DNA from: Rhodococcus koreensis
GTDB taxonomy: Bacteria; Actinomycetota; Actinomycetes; Mycobacteriales; Mycobacteriaceae
Reading direction: 5' to 3'
NCBI RefSeq assembly: GCF_900105905.1
Contig: NZ_FNSV01000004.1
Coordinates: 186,001-250,000, forward strand
DNA: 64,000 bases
Below are positions 43,764 to 52,391 of this stretch, piece after piece. Each line of letters starts with the position of its first letter. Positions within the stretch are counted from its first letter, which is position 1. Position numbers and translations under genes: made by a program. The notes below the pieces were generated by a model, which saw only the letters and a program-made list of their open reading frames with translations, did not search any database and was not told where the DNA came from.

Positions 43764-44077
43764 CGGACGCGGCACCGATCCTCGGACGCACCCAGGGTCG
43801 CCCGCGCCGGCGGCCTCCCCCGTGCCCTGCTGGAGGCACCCACCATCTGCGTAGGGTGTTGGATCGGCCCCCGGAAGCACATCACCGGAGGCGGTGGTGG
43901 TCGGCTTCCACGCGGCTGGATGGGGCGGCCTTGCCGTCGCACCCGTTTGTTGCCATGCGTCCTCGAGCCGCGCCGTAGCCGTCGTCGTCGATCATGTTCG
44001 GCAGGCCGGCACCACCCCCACGCAGGGCGGTTCGGCACCCCATCTCGGTCCTCACCCGTGGTGAGGTCGGTGTTCGT
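43764..44077. other. no gene recognised
   Basis: About 310 bases between convergent genes; no coding frame or clear hairpin stood out. Confidence 0.4.
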
Positions 44078-44329
44078 CTACTGCGTGGGGTTGCTGCGAC
44101 CACGCAGTCGGTCCCGGTAGTCGTGCAGCCGGACCACCGCCGAGTGCTCGGGGTCGACGAACAACAGACTCTCGTCCCGCAGGATCCGGGCGGCGACACG
44201 ATCGCACCGATAGGCGAACGCTGCGATGTGTTCGGACGCGGTGACGTCCTCCGCCAGCCGCAGGGGAAGGCGCGCGATGCGGTAGCCGAGTCTGATCGCG
44301 TTCAGCGGTAGCGACCTCATCGTCGTCAT
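44078..44329 (-). CDS. hypothetical small protein
   Basis: An 83-residue basic protein starting MTTMRSLPLNAIRLGYRI, helical in the first half (RLPLRLAEDVTASEHIAAFA) with a hydrophobic strand later (ESLLFVDPEHSAVVRL). No family recognised. Diverges from lsr2, with the gap holding both promoters. Confidence 0.6.
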   Translation of the reverse strand: MTTMRSLPLNAIRLGYRIARLPLRLAEDVTASEHIAAFAYRCDRVAARILRDESLLFVDPEHSAVVRLHDYRDRLRGRSNPTQ

Positions 44330-44465
44330 TGCACGATGCTAGGCCGGTGCGCACGCCCGGTGGTTCGGCGGATCCCGCTGTCGGCCGCTGAGCTCGGCGG
44401 GGTTATCTGGTACTTCCAGTACTGTCATCAGATCCGGACCGACGAAGAACGCGAGGAGTGGATCT

Positions 44466-44810
44466 GTGGCACGCAAGGTCGTGGTGGAGCTGGTCGACGA
44501 CATCGACGGCACCGTGTTCGGTGACGACGGCGAGAGCATCCACTATGCCGTCGACGGCGTCGAGTACGTGATCGACCTGAAGGACGAGCACGCCAGGGAG
44601 CTCCGCGAGACGTTCGAGTACTACATCGCCCACTCCACCCGGGTCGGCGGCCGCAAACACCGCGCGGACCGGTCGGCTGCCCCTGCTGCGCGGCGGTCGT
44701 CGGACGAGACGAAGAAGATCCGGGCCTGGGCGCGCGAGCAGGGCTACGAACTGTCTTCCCGTGGCCGTATCCCCGCCGAGATCGAGCAGGCCTTCCGCGA
44801 CGCCCACTGA
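44466..44810 (+). CDS. lsr2: nucleoid-associated protein Lsr2
   Basis: A 114-residue Lsr2. The N-terminal half (KVVVELVDDIDGTVFGDDGESI...GVEYVIDLKDEHA) is the dimerisation/oligomerisation domain; the C-terminal half (KKIRAWAREQGYELSSRGRIPAEIEQAF) binds AT-rich DNA through the RGR loop. Lsr2 silences horizontally acquired genes in actinobacteria and is the functional counterpart of H-NS. GTG start at 44466. Extra lsr2 copies often lie on accessory DNA, which fits here. Compare the fusion at 6029-6619. Confidence 0.95.
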   Translation: MARKVVVELVDDIDGTVFGDDGESIHYAVDGVEYVIDLKDEHARELRETFEYYIAHSTRVGGRKHRADRSAAPAARRSSDETKKIRAWAREQGYELSSRGRIPAEIEQAFRDAH

Positions 44811-44827
44811 CCACGGGTGACCCGTAC

Positions 44828-44977
44828 TCAGGGTCGTTCACCGTCGGCGAACACACCGGCTGCGGAATGCCCGCGCAGGGGTCCGCCGTGGAACAGGCCG
44901 ATGGTGGCGCGCAAACCCCGGGTGCCGCACCGGAACTGTCGCCGCGAGCGACCACGTGCTGCACGTCGTGAGGTCAC
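44828..44977 (-). CDS. 49-residue basic protein, coupled to the upstream gene
   Basis: A short frame from GTG 44977 whose start overlaps the stop of the preceding gene (GTGA), so it should be translationally coupled. The product is basic (SRRAARGRSRRQFRCGTRGL) with a glycine-rich end. A related but broken copy lies at 10065-10211, so the element is mobile or duplicated. No family recognised. Confidence 0.45.
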   Translation of the reverse strand: MTSRRAARGRSRRQFRCGTRGLRATIGLFHGGPLRGHSAAGVFADGERP

Positions 44978-45473
44978 GCAGTGGTGACGATCCGAATCTC
45001 GGGATCGGTACCGCCCGTGCGCATCCGGTAGTGCGGACAGCCGACTACTTGGTGGGGCACGCGGATCGCCTGCCGGTCGGTATCGAGGTAGAGCCGGTAC
45101 GCCAGTTGCCCGTCCCGGTGCTCGCCGGTGTGCGGGTCGACGGCGCGAGGAAATACCCCTGCCCAGCGTCGACATCGGCGAAGATCGCCCGCGCCCACTC
45201 GTTCGGTTCGGCGGTGGACAGATGCCGCGGCAGGCCGGTGGCGGTGTCGATGCTGTGTACGAGCACGGTGACCACGAACCCCGAGACCGCCGGCGCCCAC
45301 GGTGCGGCCGGGACCTCGAACACCGTCAGCGAGGTGTGGATCCGCAGTGCGATGTTGGTGCCGGTCCGGGCCGGGGTGGTGATGATGTGCGGGTGCGCCG
45401 AGGGCACCAGTGTGGTCAGTAGCGGGAGCGCTGGAGGTTGCTCGGCGGGGAGGTCGCCGGAGGGAGCGGACAC
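44974..45473 (-). pseudogene. frameshifted hypothetical gene
   Basis: The first frame starts near GTG 45473 (VSAPSGDLPAEQPPALPLLT) and is coding up to VDAGQGYFL. Near 45145-45157 the signal moves to a frame reading RAVDPHTGEHRDGQLAYRLY and ending at 44974. One missing base explains it; the joined product would have about 166 residues, strand-rich. No family recognised. The coupled small gene follows. Confidence 0.5.
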
Positions 45474-45479
45474 CAGCAA

Positions 45480-45850
45480 AGGCTACGGGTTCACCCGGTT
45501 CACGGCCCGCGCGGTCACCGGCACGGCGGCAACATCCGGTGCTGGTGGACGCGAATGCCCACAATCGGTGTGTGCTCTGCGCTGATTCTCGGGCCGGGCG
45601 GGGGCCCGCGGCGGGGATCGGGGCTGGGTGCTGATTGTCGCCGAGACCACCGATTCGTCGGCGCTCCGCGATCGAGAGGTCCTCGGCTTGCTGTGCGCCC
45701 GTCACCCCGAACCGGGCTGCAACCGAGAACCGACAGATGTTCGAACACACGTTCGAAGTGCGTGTTAGGCTCTCCCTTGCGGGGCGGGTGGAGGCCGAGG
45801 GTCTCGGGAAGCATCCGCCCCGCGCCAACTCGAGTGCCGAGGTGAGACCG
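45480..45850. other. no gene recognised
   Basis: About 370 bases with no convincing frame; presumably promoters for the two divergent genes beside it. Confidence 0.35.
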
Positions 45851-46070
45851 ATGGACAGTGTGATGCGCAAGGCCGATGAACTCGATCGTCTGGTGGGCGA
45901 GCTGGTGAGCCTGGATGAGCAGCGCGTGGGTATCGGTACCAAGCTCGTCGAGCTCGAGCACTATTTTCCGCAAGGCCGGCTACCCCGAGTTGTCGCGGCG
46001 TGCGCTCGATGCCTTCATGACGCGGTACCTGGGACGCGTCCTCGAGCTCGCCGACGGGATGCGCGAATAA
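45851..46070 (+). pseudogene. frameshifted small helical protein gene
   Basis: ATG 45851, with GAGG eight bases upstream, opens MDSVMRKADELDRLVGELVS and stays coding to LELEHYF. A T4 run at 45964-45967 then shifts the frame; with T3 it continues RKAGYPELSRRALDAFMTRY to the stop at 46070, giving 72 residues. A helical coiled-coil-like protein; no family recognised. It lies just upstream of the third 6C RNA. Confidence 0.6.
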
Positions 46071-46141
46071 GTGTGGACCCCAAACGCGTTGGCCTGACCG
46101 CGGAACCGTAGCCGCGCGAAGTTCGTGTCGGTCGTGGTGTG

Positions 46142-46147
46142 TAGTCT
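46142..46147 (+). promoter_or_regulatory. -10 box of 6C RNA copy 3
   Basis: TAGTCT, seven bases before GTTCC at 46155; the same spacing as in copies 1 and 2. Confidence 0.6.
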
Positions 46148-46154
46148 TTGCGCG

Positions 46155-46230
46155 GTTCCGGGGATCCTCCCCCCAATTCGATTCTCGGAACCCCTGCCCC
46201 GGCGTCACCCCCCGACGTCGGGGCACCTTA
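46155..46230 (+). ncRNA. 6C small RNA, copy 3
   Basis: Hairpin 1: GTTCCGGGGATC (46155-46166) pairs over all 12 bases, counting wobble pairs, with 46180-46191 around a loop with CCCCCCAATTC. Hairpin 2: GCCCCGGCGTC (46196-46206) pairs over 11 bases with 46214-46224 around ACCCCCC. This is the two-hairpin form of the actinobacterial 6C RNA. It runs toward the end of the convergent DUF1016 nuclease gene. Confidence 0.9.
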
Positions 46231-46399
46231 ATGCCCGGACCTTGGGGTTTGACGCCACACCGGCGACGACCGCGGCTCGTGCAGCCCGGCCCGGGCCGGT
46301 GCCCCCGCCGCCACGGGCGATCCGGACGCTCCGACGCCGACGTCGGGTGCGGGCCCGATCCCCGTCAGCGGATCCCCTGTCGGACACGCATGTCCCGCA

Positions 46400-47476
46400 T
46401 CACCCGCCGGATCCACTGCGTGACGTTTGTTTCCGATGGGGTTGTGTCGGCTGCGGGGTGTGGTCGTCGAACTCGAGGGCGACCGCGCGCGTGAGGGCGT
46501 CCTCGGCAGGGAGCGCGGCCTGCTCGGCGGGCGAGAGATCGTAGCGGGAGACGGCGATCGGCTGGGTGGTGCCGGCCAGTGCGTACCGGACGACGGACTC
46601 GTTCTTGTCCGCCACCAGCAGCATCCCGACCGTGGGCTGGTGCTGCGGCCTGCGCAGCCGGTCCTCGACGAGGGCGACATAGAAACCGAGCTGGCCGGCA
46701 TCGCGCGGGTCGAACTTCGTGGTCTTGAGTTCGATGACCACGTACCGCAGTTGCTCGACGTGAAAGAAGAGCAAATCGACAAAAAATTCATCGCCCTCGA
46801 CATCGAAGTGGACCTGGCGGCCCACAAATGCGAACCCGGGGCCCAGCTCGCGAAGGGTATCGATGATGCGCTCGACGAGCCGATCCTCGAGCTGCCGCTC
46901 GGCGGCATCGCCGTCGATGGCGAGGAACTCGAGCGTGAACGGATCCTTGGTGATCTGCTGAGCGAGCTCGGAATCGGTGCGCTCGAGAGCGTGCGGGAAG
47001 TTGGACGGGGCCGCACCCTCACGCAGGTGCAGTCGGGTCTTGATCTGGTGTGCCAGCACGGGACGACTCCAGCCGTGTGCGATGTCCTTGGCGCTGTACC
47101 AGTCACGCAACTCGGCATCGTCGAGCTTCTCGAGCAACTCGATGACATGACCCCAGGGCAATTGGCCAACGGGTCGTTGACCGATTGCCTCCTGGTCCGG
47201 CCACGCCTCGGCGAACCTCCGCATGTACTTCAGGTTGGCCGGCGAGAAACCCTTCGCATTGGGGAACTCTGTGCGCAGATCCGCGGAGAGCCGGGACAGG
47301 ACCTTACTGCCCCACGGTGCCGTCTTCTGCCGCTCGATGATCGTCGCCCCGATCTGCCAGTAGAGCCTGAGCAGTTCGGTGTTCACCCGGCGCTGGGCGA
47401 TGTAGCGCGCCTCGTGCACGAGCCGCTTGATGCTCTCGAGCGTGGCGGAGTAGTCGGTAGGGACAGGGGAGGACAT
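46400..47476 (-). CDS. YhcG/DUF1016-family PDDEXK nuclease protein
   Basis: A 358-residue protein with both DUF1016 parts: the N-terminal domain (LRLYWQIGATIIERQ...WGSKVLSRLSADLRTEFP...FSPANLKYMRRFAEAWP) and the PDDEXK nuclease domain (GDEFFVDLLFFHVEQLRYVVIELKTTKF, with D and ExK in place). Family members occur near restriction systems and mobile elements; a role in DNA repair or defence is suspected. ATG 47476. It is not paired with a methylase here. Confidence 0.88.
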   Translation of the reverse strand: MSSPVPTDYSATLESIKRLVHEARYIAQRRVNTELLRLYWQIGATIIERQKTAPWGSKVLSRLSADLRTEFPNAKGFSPANLKYMRRFAEAWPDQEAIGQRPVGQLPWGHVIELLEKLDDAELRDWYSAKDIAHGWSRPVLAHQIKTRLHLREGAAPSNFPHALERTDSELAQQITKDPFTLEFLAIDGDAAERQLEDRLVERIIDTLRELGPGFAFVGRQVHFDVEGDEFFVDLLFFHVEQLRYVVIELKTTKFDPRDAGQLGFYVALVEDRLRRPQHQPTVGMLLVADKNESVVRYALAGTTQPIAVSRYDLSPAEQAALPAEDALTRAVALEFDDHTPQPTQPHRKQTSRSGSGG

Positions 47477-47750
47477 TCCTCGAGGCTAATGGAAACCGCT
47501 GACCCCTCTCGTATCGCGGGGATGCGACCCAGCGGGACGAATCTGGGCCACTGACCAGGTCCATCTGAGGATCGATGAGCGGTCGCGATGGCGAGCCGAT
47601 CGAGGACAGTCTGGTTACCCGTGTCGGTGATACCGATGGCGGTTGACACGCTCGCGTGGACGCCAGCGATCGTCGACCCATTCGACGTCGCGCGTTCGGG
47701 AGATAGGGGGGAACCGGCGACCCGACCGGAGCCCAGGTCGCAGAGTTCAA

Positions 47751-47815
47751 CGCGCAAATGTGCGTGCAGTACTGCGCGTAATACAGCGTGTTACCTTGCG
47801 CGTATCGACTAGTCT
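47751..47815 (+). promoter_or_regulatory. operator-like repeats and promoter of the RHH gene
   Basis: Between 47751 and 47805 the motif TGCGCGTA-T and its variants recur (CTGCGCGTAATAC, CTTGCGCGTATCGAC), with inverted pieces such as GTACTGCGCGTAATAC. A -10 box TAGTCT follows at about 47810. Small RHH proteins usually repress their own operon through such repeats. Apart from this, the stretch 47477-47877 holds no gene I can see. Confidence 0.4.
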
Positions 47816-47877
47816 GGGTCCAGCGGCCGCCGGCAACACGGACGGCGGCCACAGGGGTGCGGGCAAAAGGAGTGGGT

Positions 47878-48210
47878 ATGGCGCAGGCCGGAAAGCGGGG
47901 AGGCCACTCGTCGCGGACGAGCGAGGGAGGTCGAACGTCGAAGCCGCGCAAAAATACCCGAAACTCGGGCGGCGGTCCCGTCGCCGCGGCGCCCACCGAG
48001 AGGTTGACCTCGAAGCTCGAGTCCCGCAGGGGTCCGGTGAAGGTGCAGCTGAACACCTGGGTGCTGGCGTCGACGGAGGCCCGGTTGAAGTGGCTGGTGA
48101 AGGACCGAGGGTTCACGGTGACCAGCGTCGTGGACGTGGCCCTGCAGGAGTTGCTCGACCGCTACGACGTACCACCGGCCGACCCTGATGGTCGGATCGG
48201 GGAACGGTAG
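47878..48210 (+). CDS. RHH-type (ParG/CopG-like) DNA-binding protein
   Basis: A 110-residue protein. A basic, disordered N-terminus of about 55 residues is followed by an RHH-like domain (PVKVQLNTWVLASTEARLKWLVKDRGFTVTSVVDVALQELLDRY). This layout is typical of plasmid partition or copy-control regulators. AAAAGGAG precedes ATG 47878 by six bases. The next gene starts four bases after its stop. Confidence 0.75.
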   Translation: MAQAGKRGGHSSRTSEGGRTSKPRKNTRNSGGGPVAAAPTERLTSKLESRRGPVKVQLNTWVLASTEARLKWLVKDRGFTVTSVVDVALQELLDRYDVPPADPDGRIGER

Positions 48211-48214
48211 AGCG

Positions 48215-49094
48215 ATGAGTCGTCCGTGGGAGCAGATTGCCCTGTTCGACCTGCATCAGCCCTCCGCCCCGGATCCTGACACCGTCGAGGCCACCGAGAT
48301 CGACGCGGAGCAGACCGCCGCGCAAGAACCGCCGACACCTACCGCTGATGCAGAATCGCCGCCACCGACCGCTGCCGCGGAACCAGCGGAATCGCCGACT
48401 GTATCGGCACCCGAGCCGGCGACAGCATCGGGCCGGCCGGTGTGGGAGTCGTTGCCGGTGGGTGTGGAGGCGGATGAGCACGCTGTGATCGTGACCGCCG
48501 CGGGAACCTATACCCCGTCGGGGCGGGAGTTGACGGGTCCGGTCGATTCGGTGGAGAAGCTGGACAAACTGGTGCGCTGGGCCGCTTTGACGCCGTTGGG
48601 TTCGCCGCCGCAGGTGTGGATCGTGGGCCAGGGCGCGTGTGAGGCGTTGGGGTGGGTGATCGACCCGGGCAGTGAGGACGACTTCGACGACATGGAGGCG
48701 CTGCGTACCCGCGCCGCCGCCGACCTGACCGCGGTGCTGCAGGCGACGTTGACGCCGATGCTGACCGCGGGGTGGGAGCTGCGGGGTGATCCGGGGCACG
48801 TGGTGCATCTGTCCCGCAGCATCGGCAAGTTCACCTCGATGGTCGATGTGGTGCTCGAGCCGTACGTGTGGACGTACTGGAACAAGGACTTCGGTTGGAA
48901 CAACCGGGTCGGGGAGATGGGGATCCTCGGCTCACCGACGGCGGGAACGTATCTCCCCGACGAGGACCTGCCGGCGGCGCGGGAATTGGGTCGCCGGTTG
49001 GCGTGGTGTGCGAAACACCTCGGGGTGCTTCCGGGGCCGACACCGGCGCGGACCGGTGCGGCGATCGTCGACAAGATCAAGCGGGGAGATATTG
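48215..49094 (+). pseudogene. plasmid-type gene of unknown function cut by an IS256-family element
   Basis: From ATG 48215 (MSRPWEQIALFDLHQP) about 290 codons run into the insertion sequence, which adds out-of-context residues until 49174. After an acidic/proline-rich lead, a folded part follows (PPQVWIVGQGACEALGWVID; HVVHLSRSIGKFTSMVDVVL). It resembles some replicon-associated proteins of actinobacterial plasmids, but I cannot name it. The missing 3' part is not visible on the right side of the element. It formed an operon with the RHH gene. Confidence 0.6.
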
Positions 49095-49107
49095 TCAATA
49101 CCTGTGG
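49095..49107 (+). repeat. left inverted repeat of the IS256-family element
   Basis: TCAATACCTGTGG, identical to the reverse complement of the right end; similarity weakens further in. Confidence 0.8.
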
Positions 49108-49118
49108 ACGAGTGAGTT

Positions 49119-50426
49119 TCAGGCGACCTCCGCTCCGGTGCTTTCGGGCTCAACCGCCCCGGTGTTGGGGCTGATGTCGGTGGGTCGTTCGAGCAGCTTG
49201 CCCTTGTGGAACACCGCGCCGGCACGGACGAGCGCGACCAGATGTGGTGCGTTGACCGCACGCCAGCGTGCCTGGGCGGCGTCGATCAGCTTGTAGGCCA
49301 TGGCAAGTCCCGCCGCACGGGATCCGGGACCCTTGGTGACCTTCGTCCGGAGCCGCACCGTCGCGAAGGTAGATTCGATGGGATTTGTGGTGCGGAGATG
49401 CACCCAGTGCTCGGCCGGATACTTGTAGAACTCGAGCAACACATCCATGTCGTCGGTGATCTTCGCGACCACCTTCGGATACTTCGCGCCGTAGTCGAGT
49501 TCGAAGGCCTTGATCGCCACTTGCGCCTTGTCGATGTCCTCGGCGTTGTAGATTTCCTTCATCGCCGCGAGCGCCCCGGGATGTGCCGACTTCGGTAGCG
49601 CAGCAAGTACATTGGCCTGCTTGTGGAACCAGCACCGCTGCTCCCGGGTTTCCGGGAACACCTCCCGCAACGCCCTCCAGAACCCCAGGGCGCCGTCACC
49701 GACCGCGAGAACGGGAGCGGTCATGCCGCGGCGTCGGCAGCCGCGCAGCAGGTCCGCCCACGACTCGGTGGACTCGCGGTACCCGTCGGTGAGGGCGACG
49801 AGCTCCTTCCGGCCGTCCGCGCGGACCCCGATCATCACCAGCAGGCACAGTTTGTCCTGCTCGAGCCGCACCTTGAGGTGGATGCCGTCGACCCACACAT
49901 AGACGAAGTCGGTGCCCGAGAGGTCCCGATCCTGGAAGGCCTTGGCCTCGTCCTGCCACTGGGTCGTCAACCGGGTGATCGAGGCCGCCGACAACCCGGC
50001 ACCCGATCCGAGGAACTGCTCGAGCGCCGGCCCGAAGTCGCTGGTGGAGAGCCCGTGCAGATACAGCAGCGGCAGCACCTCGTTCATCTGCGGGGACTTG
50101 CGCACCCACGCCGGCAGGATCGCGGACGAGAACCGCTGTCGCTCGCCGGTGTCCGGGTTGACGCGCTTGTCGTTGACCCGCGGGGCCTTCACGCTGACCG
50201 CACCAGCGGCGGTCAGCACGTCGCGTTCGTGGTGGTAGCCGTTGCGCACCACCAGGCGGTGACCGTTCTCGTCGACCTGATCAGCGAACTGTTCGATATA
50301 GGCGGCGACCTCCGCCTGCAGCGCGGCCGCCAGCATCTGCCGGGCACCGTCACGGACGATTTCGTCGAGCAACGACCGCCCGCCGTCGTCGGTGGAGCGG
50401 TCGTTGTCATGTACTACCGTGAGCAC
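49119..50426 (-). CDS. IS256-family transposase
   Basis: A 435-residue mutator-type transposase, full length. The DDE residues are in place: the first D in VYVWVDGIHLKVRL, the second in VLAVGDGALGFWRAL and the E in RTTNPIESTFATVRLRT; the C/H box REQRCWFHKQANVL lies between. The frame is intact, so the element may still move. It nearly fills the insertion sequence. Confidence 0.95.
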   Translation of the reverse strand: MLTVVHDNDRSTDDGGRSLLDEIVRDGARQMLAAALQAEVAAYIEQFADQVDENGHRLVVRNGYHHERDVLTAAGAVSVKAPRVNDKRVNPDTGERQRFSSAILPAWVRKSPQMNEVLPLLYLHGLSTSDFGPALEQFLGSGAGLSAASITRLTTQWQDEAKAFQDRDLSGTDFVYVWVDGIHLKVRLEQDKLCLLVMIGVRADGRKELVALTDGYRESTESWADLLRGCRRRGMTAPVLAVGDGALGFWRALREVFPETREQRCWFHKQANVLAALPKSAHPGALAAMKEIYNAEDIDKAQVAIKAFELDYGAKYPKVVAKITDDMDVLLEFYKYPAEHWVHLRTTNPIESTFATVRLRTKVTKGPGSRAAGLAMAYKLIDAAQARWRAVNAPHLVALVRAGAVFHKGKLLERPTDISPNTGAVEPESTGAEVA

Positions 50427-50520
50427 GGGCGTACCTTCCCAACCAGCGTTGCAGCGCTGGTCTTGATCGAATACCTGTTTTCTTGCAGATCATCATCCGG
50501 GAAGGTACGCCCTCCCCGAC

Positions 50521-50533
50521 CCACAGGTATTGA
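50521..50533 (-). repeat. right inverted repeat of the IS256-family element
   Basis: CCACAGGTATTGA, the exact reverse complement of the left end. Confidence 0.8.
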
Positions 50534-50571
50534 TCATTTCTCCCTGCAGTGACGACAGGTCCCCTAACGGA

Positions 50572-50772
50572 ATGACTGGGCCGGTGAATGTGGGTGACCG
50601 CGTCAAGGTGCATAGCGACGCCACCTCGGAGTTCGTCATTGTGAGCCTCGACGGCGAGGACGCGGTCATCGAGTCGGTGCGCGACGACGTCCCGGCCGGT
50701 TCCCCTTCCATGCCCGACTCGACCGGTTGGTTCCGGTCGAGTCCTGACCCAGACAAGAAAATTGCCATCTGA
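50572..50772 (+). CDS. hypothetical small protein
   Basis: A 66-residue frame from ATG 50572: MTGPVNVGDRVKVHSDATSE, then FVIVSLDGEDAVIESVRDD, a small beta-barrel-like pattern. The C-terminus after about residue 48 looks altered and may have lost its frame. It starts 38 bases outside the insertion sequence. No family recognised. Confidence 0.5.
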   Translation: MTGPVNVGDRVKVHSDATSEFVIVSLDGEDAVIESVRDDVPAGSPSMPDSTGWFRSSPDPDKKIAI

Positions 50773-51247
50773 ACAGCAGAGATGACACGTCCCCTCGTGT
50801 GGGTTATCGTCCGCTCGTCGCGGCGATCGCATCGGTGATCTGCCCGCGCTGCTCGGCGGTCGGGTCGCGGACCCGGGCATCAAGGCGATGCCGAGTATGA
50901 CCATGACCCCGGCCGGCCCGATCCCGGATCCGCGCATGTACGTGACGGCGACGACCTACGCCAATTATTCGCTCGCCACGACAGACGCGACGGCCGACAG
51001 TCGCGGGCGCATCCAACCTCTACGTCGCGGCCCCCCCGCCCCTGTCGGCCGATGCTGCACAGATTTTGTGTGGCAGCAGGTTTCACGCGCCAGGTGCGGC
51101 GATGTTTAGAGTCACCTCATTGCTGTGACTCAGAACATATCTCGAACGGGGTACAGAGATAACCCTGAGGGGGACTGTCACACGCTTCCAGCAGTGGTTT
51201 GCTTCAAGTTCTCCGCAGTCCACCTGATTCTCGAAATGTGAGTGACC
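50773..51247. other. no gene recognised
   Basis: About 475 bases without a convincing gene. The right part (51110-51240) is less GC-rich and probably holds the promoter of the DUF3263-like gene. Confidence 0.35.
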
Positions 51248-51511
51248 ATGACTCAAGATGAAGTCGCCATGTTTACCTTCGCCCTGCGCTGGGCGCCCTA
51301 CGGTGGCGGAGACGAGCACATCCTTCCCGAGTTCGGACTCCTGCCCGCAGTGTTCTACCGGCGTCTCCAGGCCATACTGATGGCGCGCGCGCTCGACGGA
51401 GTCGAATTCGCAACAAGGCGTGGTCTGCTCGAACTGTGCGCGGTCAAGACTTCGGGGTCGAGTTCATCGGCATCCAGTGCCGGACGACGAGAGGTAACAC
51501 AGAGCGTTTAG
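51248..51511 (+). CDS. small DUF3263-like protein, second copy
   Basis: An 87-residue protein with the same pattern as the gene at 3614-3838: FALRWAPYGGGDEHILPEFGL, then FYRRLQAILM and a basic end; the last 25 residues are serine-rich. ATG 51248 or GTG 51242 is the start. Convergent with the third family member at 51802-52044. Confidence 0.65.
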   Translation: MTQDEVAMFTFALRWAPYGGGDEHILPEFGLLPAVFYRRLQAILMARALDGVEFATRRGLLELCAVKTSGSSSSASSAGRREVTQSV

Positions 51512-51801
51512 GCGGCTCTCCGGCACAAGGCTCTGCGGTCGATCGGTTCGTCGATTTCTGACGTTGAGAACGACCTCAGCGGTCGGTGTCGATACCCCAG
51601 CGCTCGACAGGAATCGTGGATGCAGCGAATATTTCGTTTCGAAGCCGCCGGGATGTGTCAGGGACTCACGTCGCGGGACTCGCTGCGATGTCGGCGGCCG
51701 GCTCACCGCCGAATCAAGCTCGGGACAGCCAGGTGCATACGCGGCAGCACGGTGCAGCCGTCGATTCCGCCGCGGGGTGTCCCCGTCGCCGAGCACCGTA
51801 T

Positions 51802-52044
51802 CTACGCCGTAGGGGCGGGCCGTGAGGTGCGTAGGGACACGAATCGTCGGAGGTCGTCTCGGAAGTTGGGATCGAGTTGGTCGGCTGTCGGTCCTGCCAG
51901 GATGCTGTTCAGTCTCGCAACGTAGCAGGCTGGAGTCATACCGAACTCGACCAGAAGGTCGCCGGTTGTGCCACCGCCGTAGGGAAGCCATCGGCGCGCG
52001 AACTCGATGATCCTCATGTCTTCGATGACAGAGTCGTCGATCAC
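51802..52044 (-). CDS. small DUF3263-like protein, third copy
   Basis: An 80-residue protein from GTG 52044, chosen because GGAGG lies seven bases upstream. The pattern IIEFARRWLPYGGG, LLVEFGMTPACYVARLNSIL, then DPNFRDDLRRFVSLR is the closest of the three copies to DUF3263. It faces the second copy tail to tail, about 290 bases apart. Confidence 0.68.
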   Translation of the reverse strand: MIDDSVIEDMRIIEFARRWLPYGGGTTGDLLVEFGMTPACYVARLNSILAGPTADQLDPNFRDDLRRFVSLRTSRPAPTA

Positions 52045-52248
52045 GGTGCTACCTCCAACCGTCATACCATGGACAAACGTGGAGAGATGCGTCTTCCCGA
52101 CCGAGGTGTTCCGGGACGGTGCCCCGGAACCGGTCAGGCTGTCGCCAGAAAGACACTGCTGTGTGAAATTCATGCTGAGTGCGCGAGACCATTCGATCTG
52201 TCTAGTGCACCAGCGCGCGGACTGGACTGCAACTCCTTGTCTGAAGGA

Positions 52249-52285
52249 TCCCCCTGTTGGGGAGTGTGTTTCCCCCTCAGGGGGA
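52249..52285. promoter_or_regulatory. two adjacent C/G hairpins in a divergent promoter region
   Basis: CCCC-TGTT-GGGG lies at about 52251-52262, and TCCCCC-TCA-GGGGGA, a six-pair stem, at 52271-52285, between the divergent DUF3263-like and esterase genes (52045-52391). They could be operators or RNA hairpins in the esterase leader. Nothing else is visible in this gap. Confidence 0.3.
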
Positions 52286-52391
52286 GTCCGGTCGGGTGGC
52301 GTGAGCCATATCTTGAGAGATGTCTTGGTACGGCGTTTGGGGTCTATGTGGCTCAATCCCGGCAGTTCATCCCTGGAAGTTTGGAGCTCCG

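Larger units (their letters stand above)
49095..50533. mobile_element. IS256-family insertion sequence
   Basis: About 1.44 kb, bounded by 13-base perfect inverted repeats (TCAATACCTGTGG) at 49095-49107 and 50521-50533 and containing one intact transposase gene. The flanking bases GAGATATTG and TCATTTCTC do not form a direct repeat, so the two flanks were probably not adjacent before insertion, or DNA was deleted or recombined later. Confidence 0.88.
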
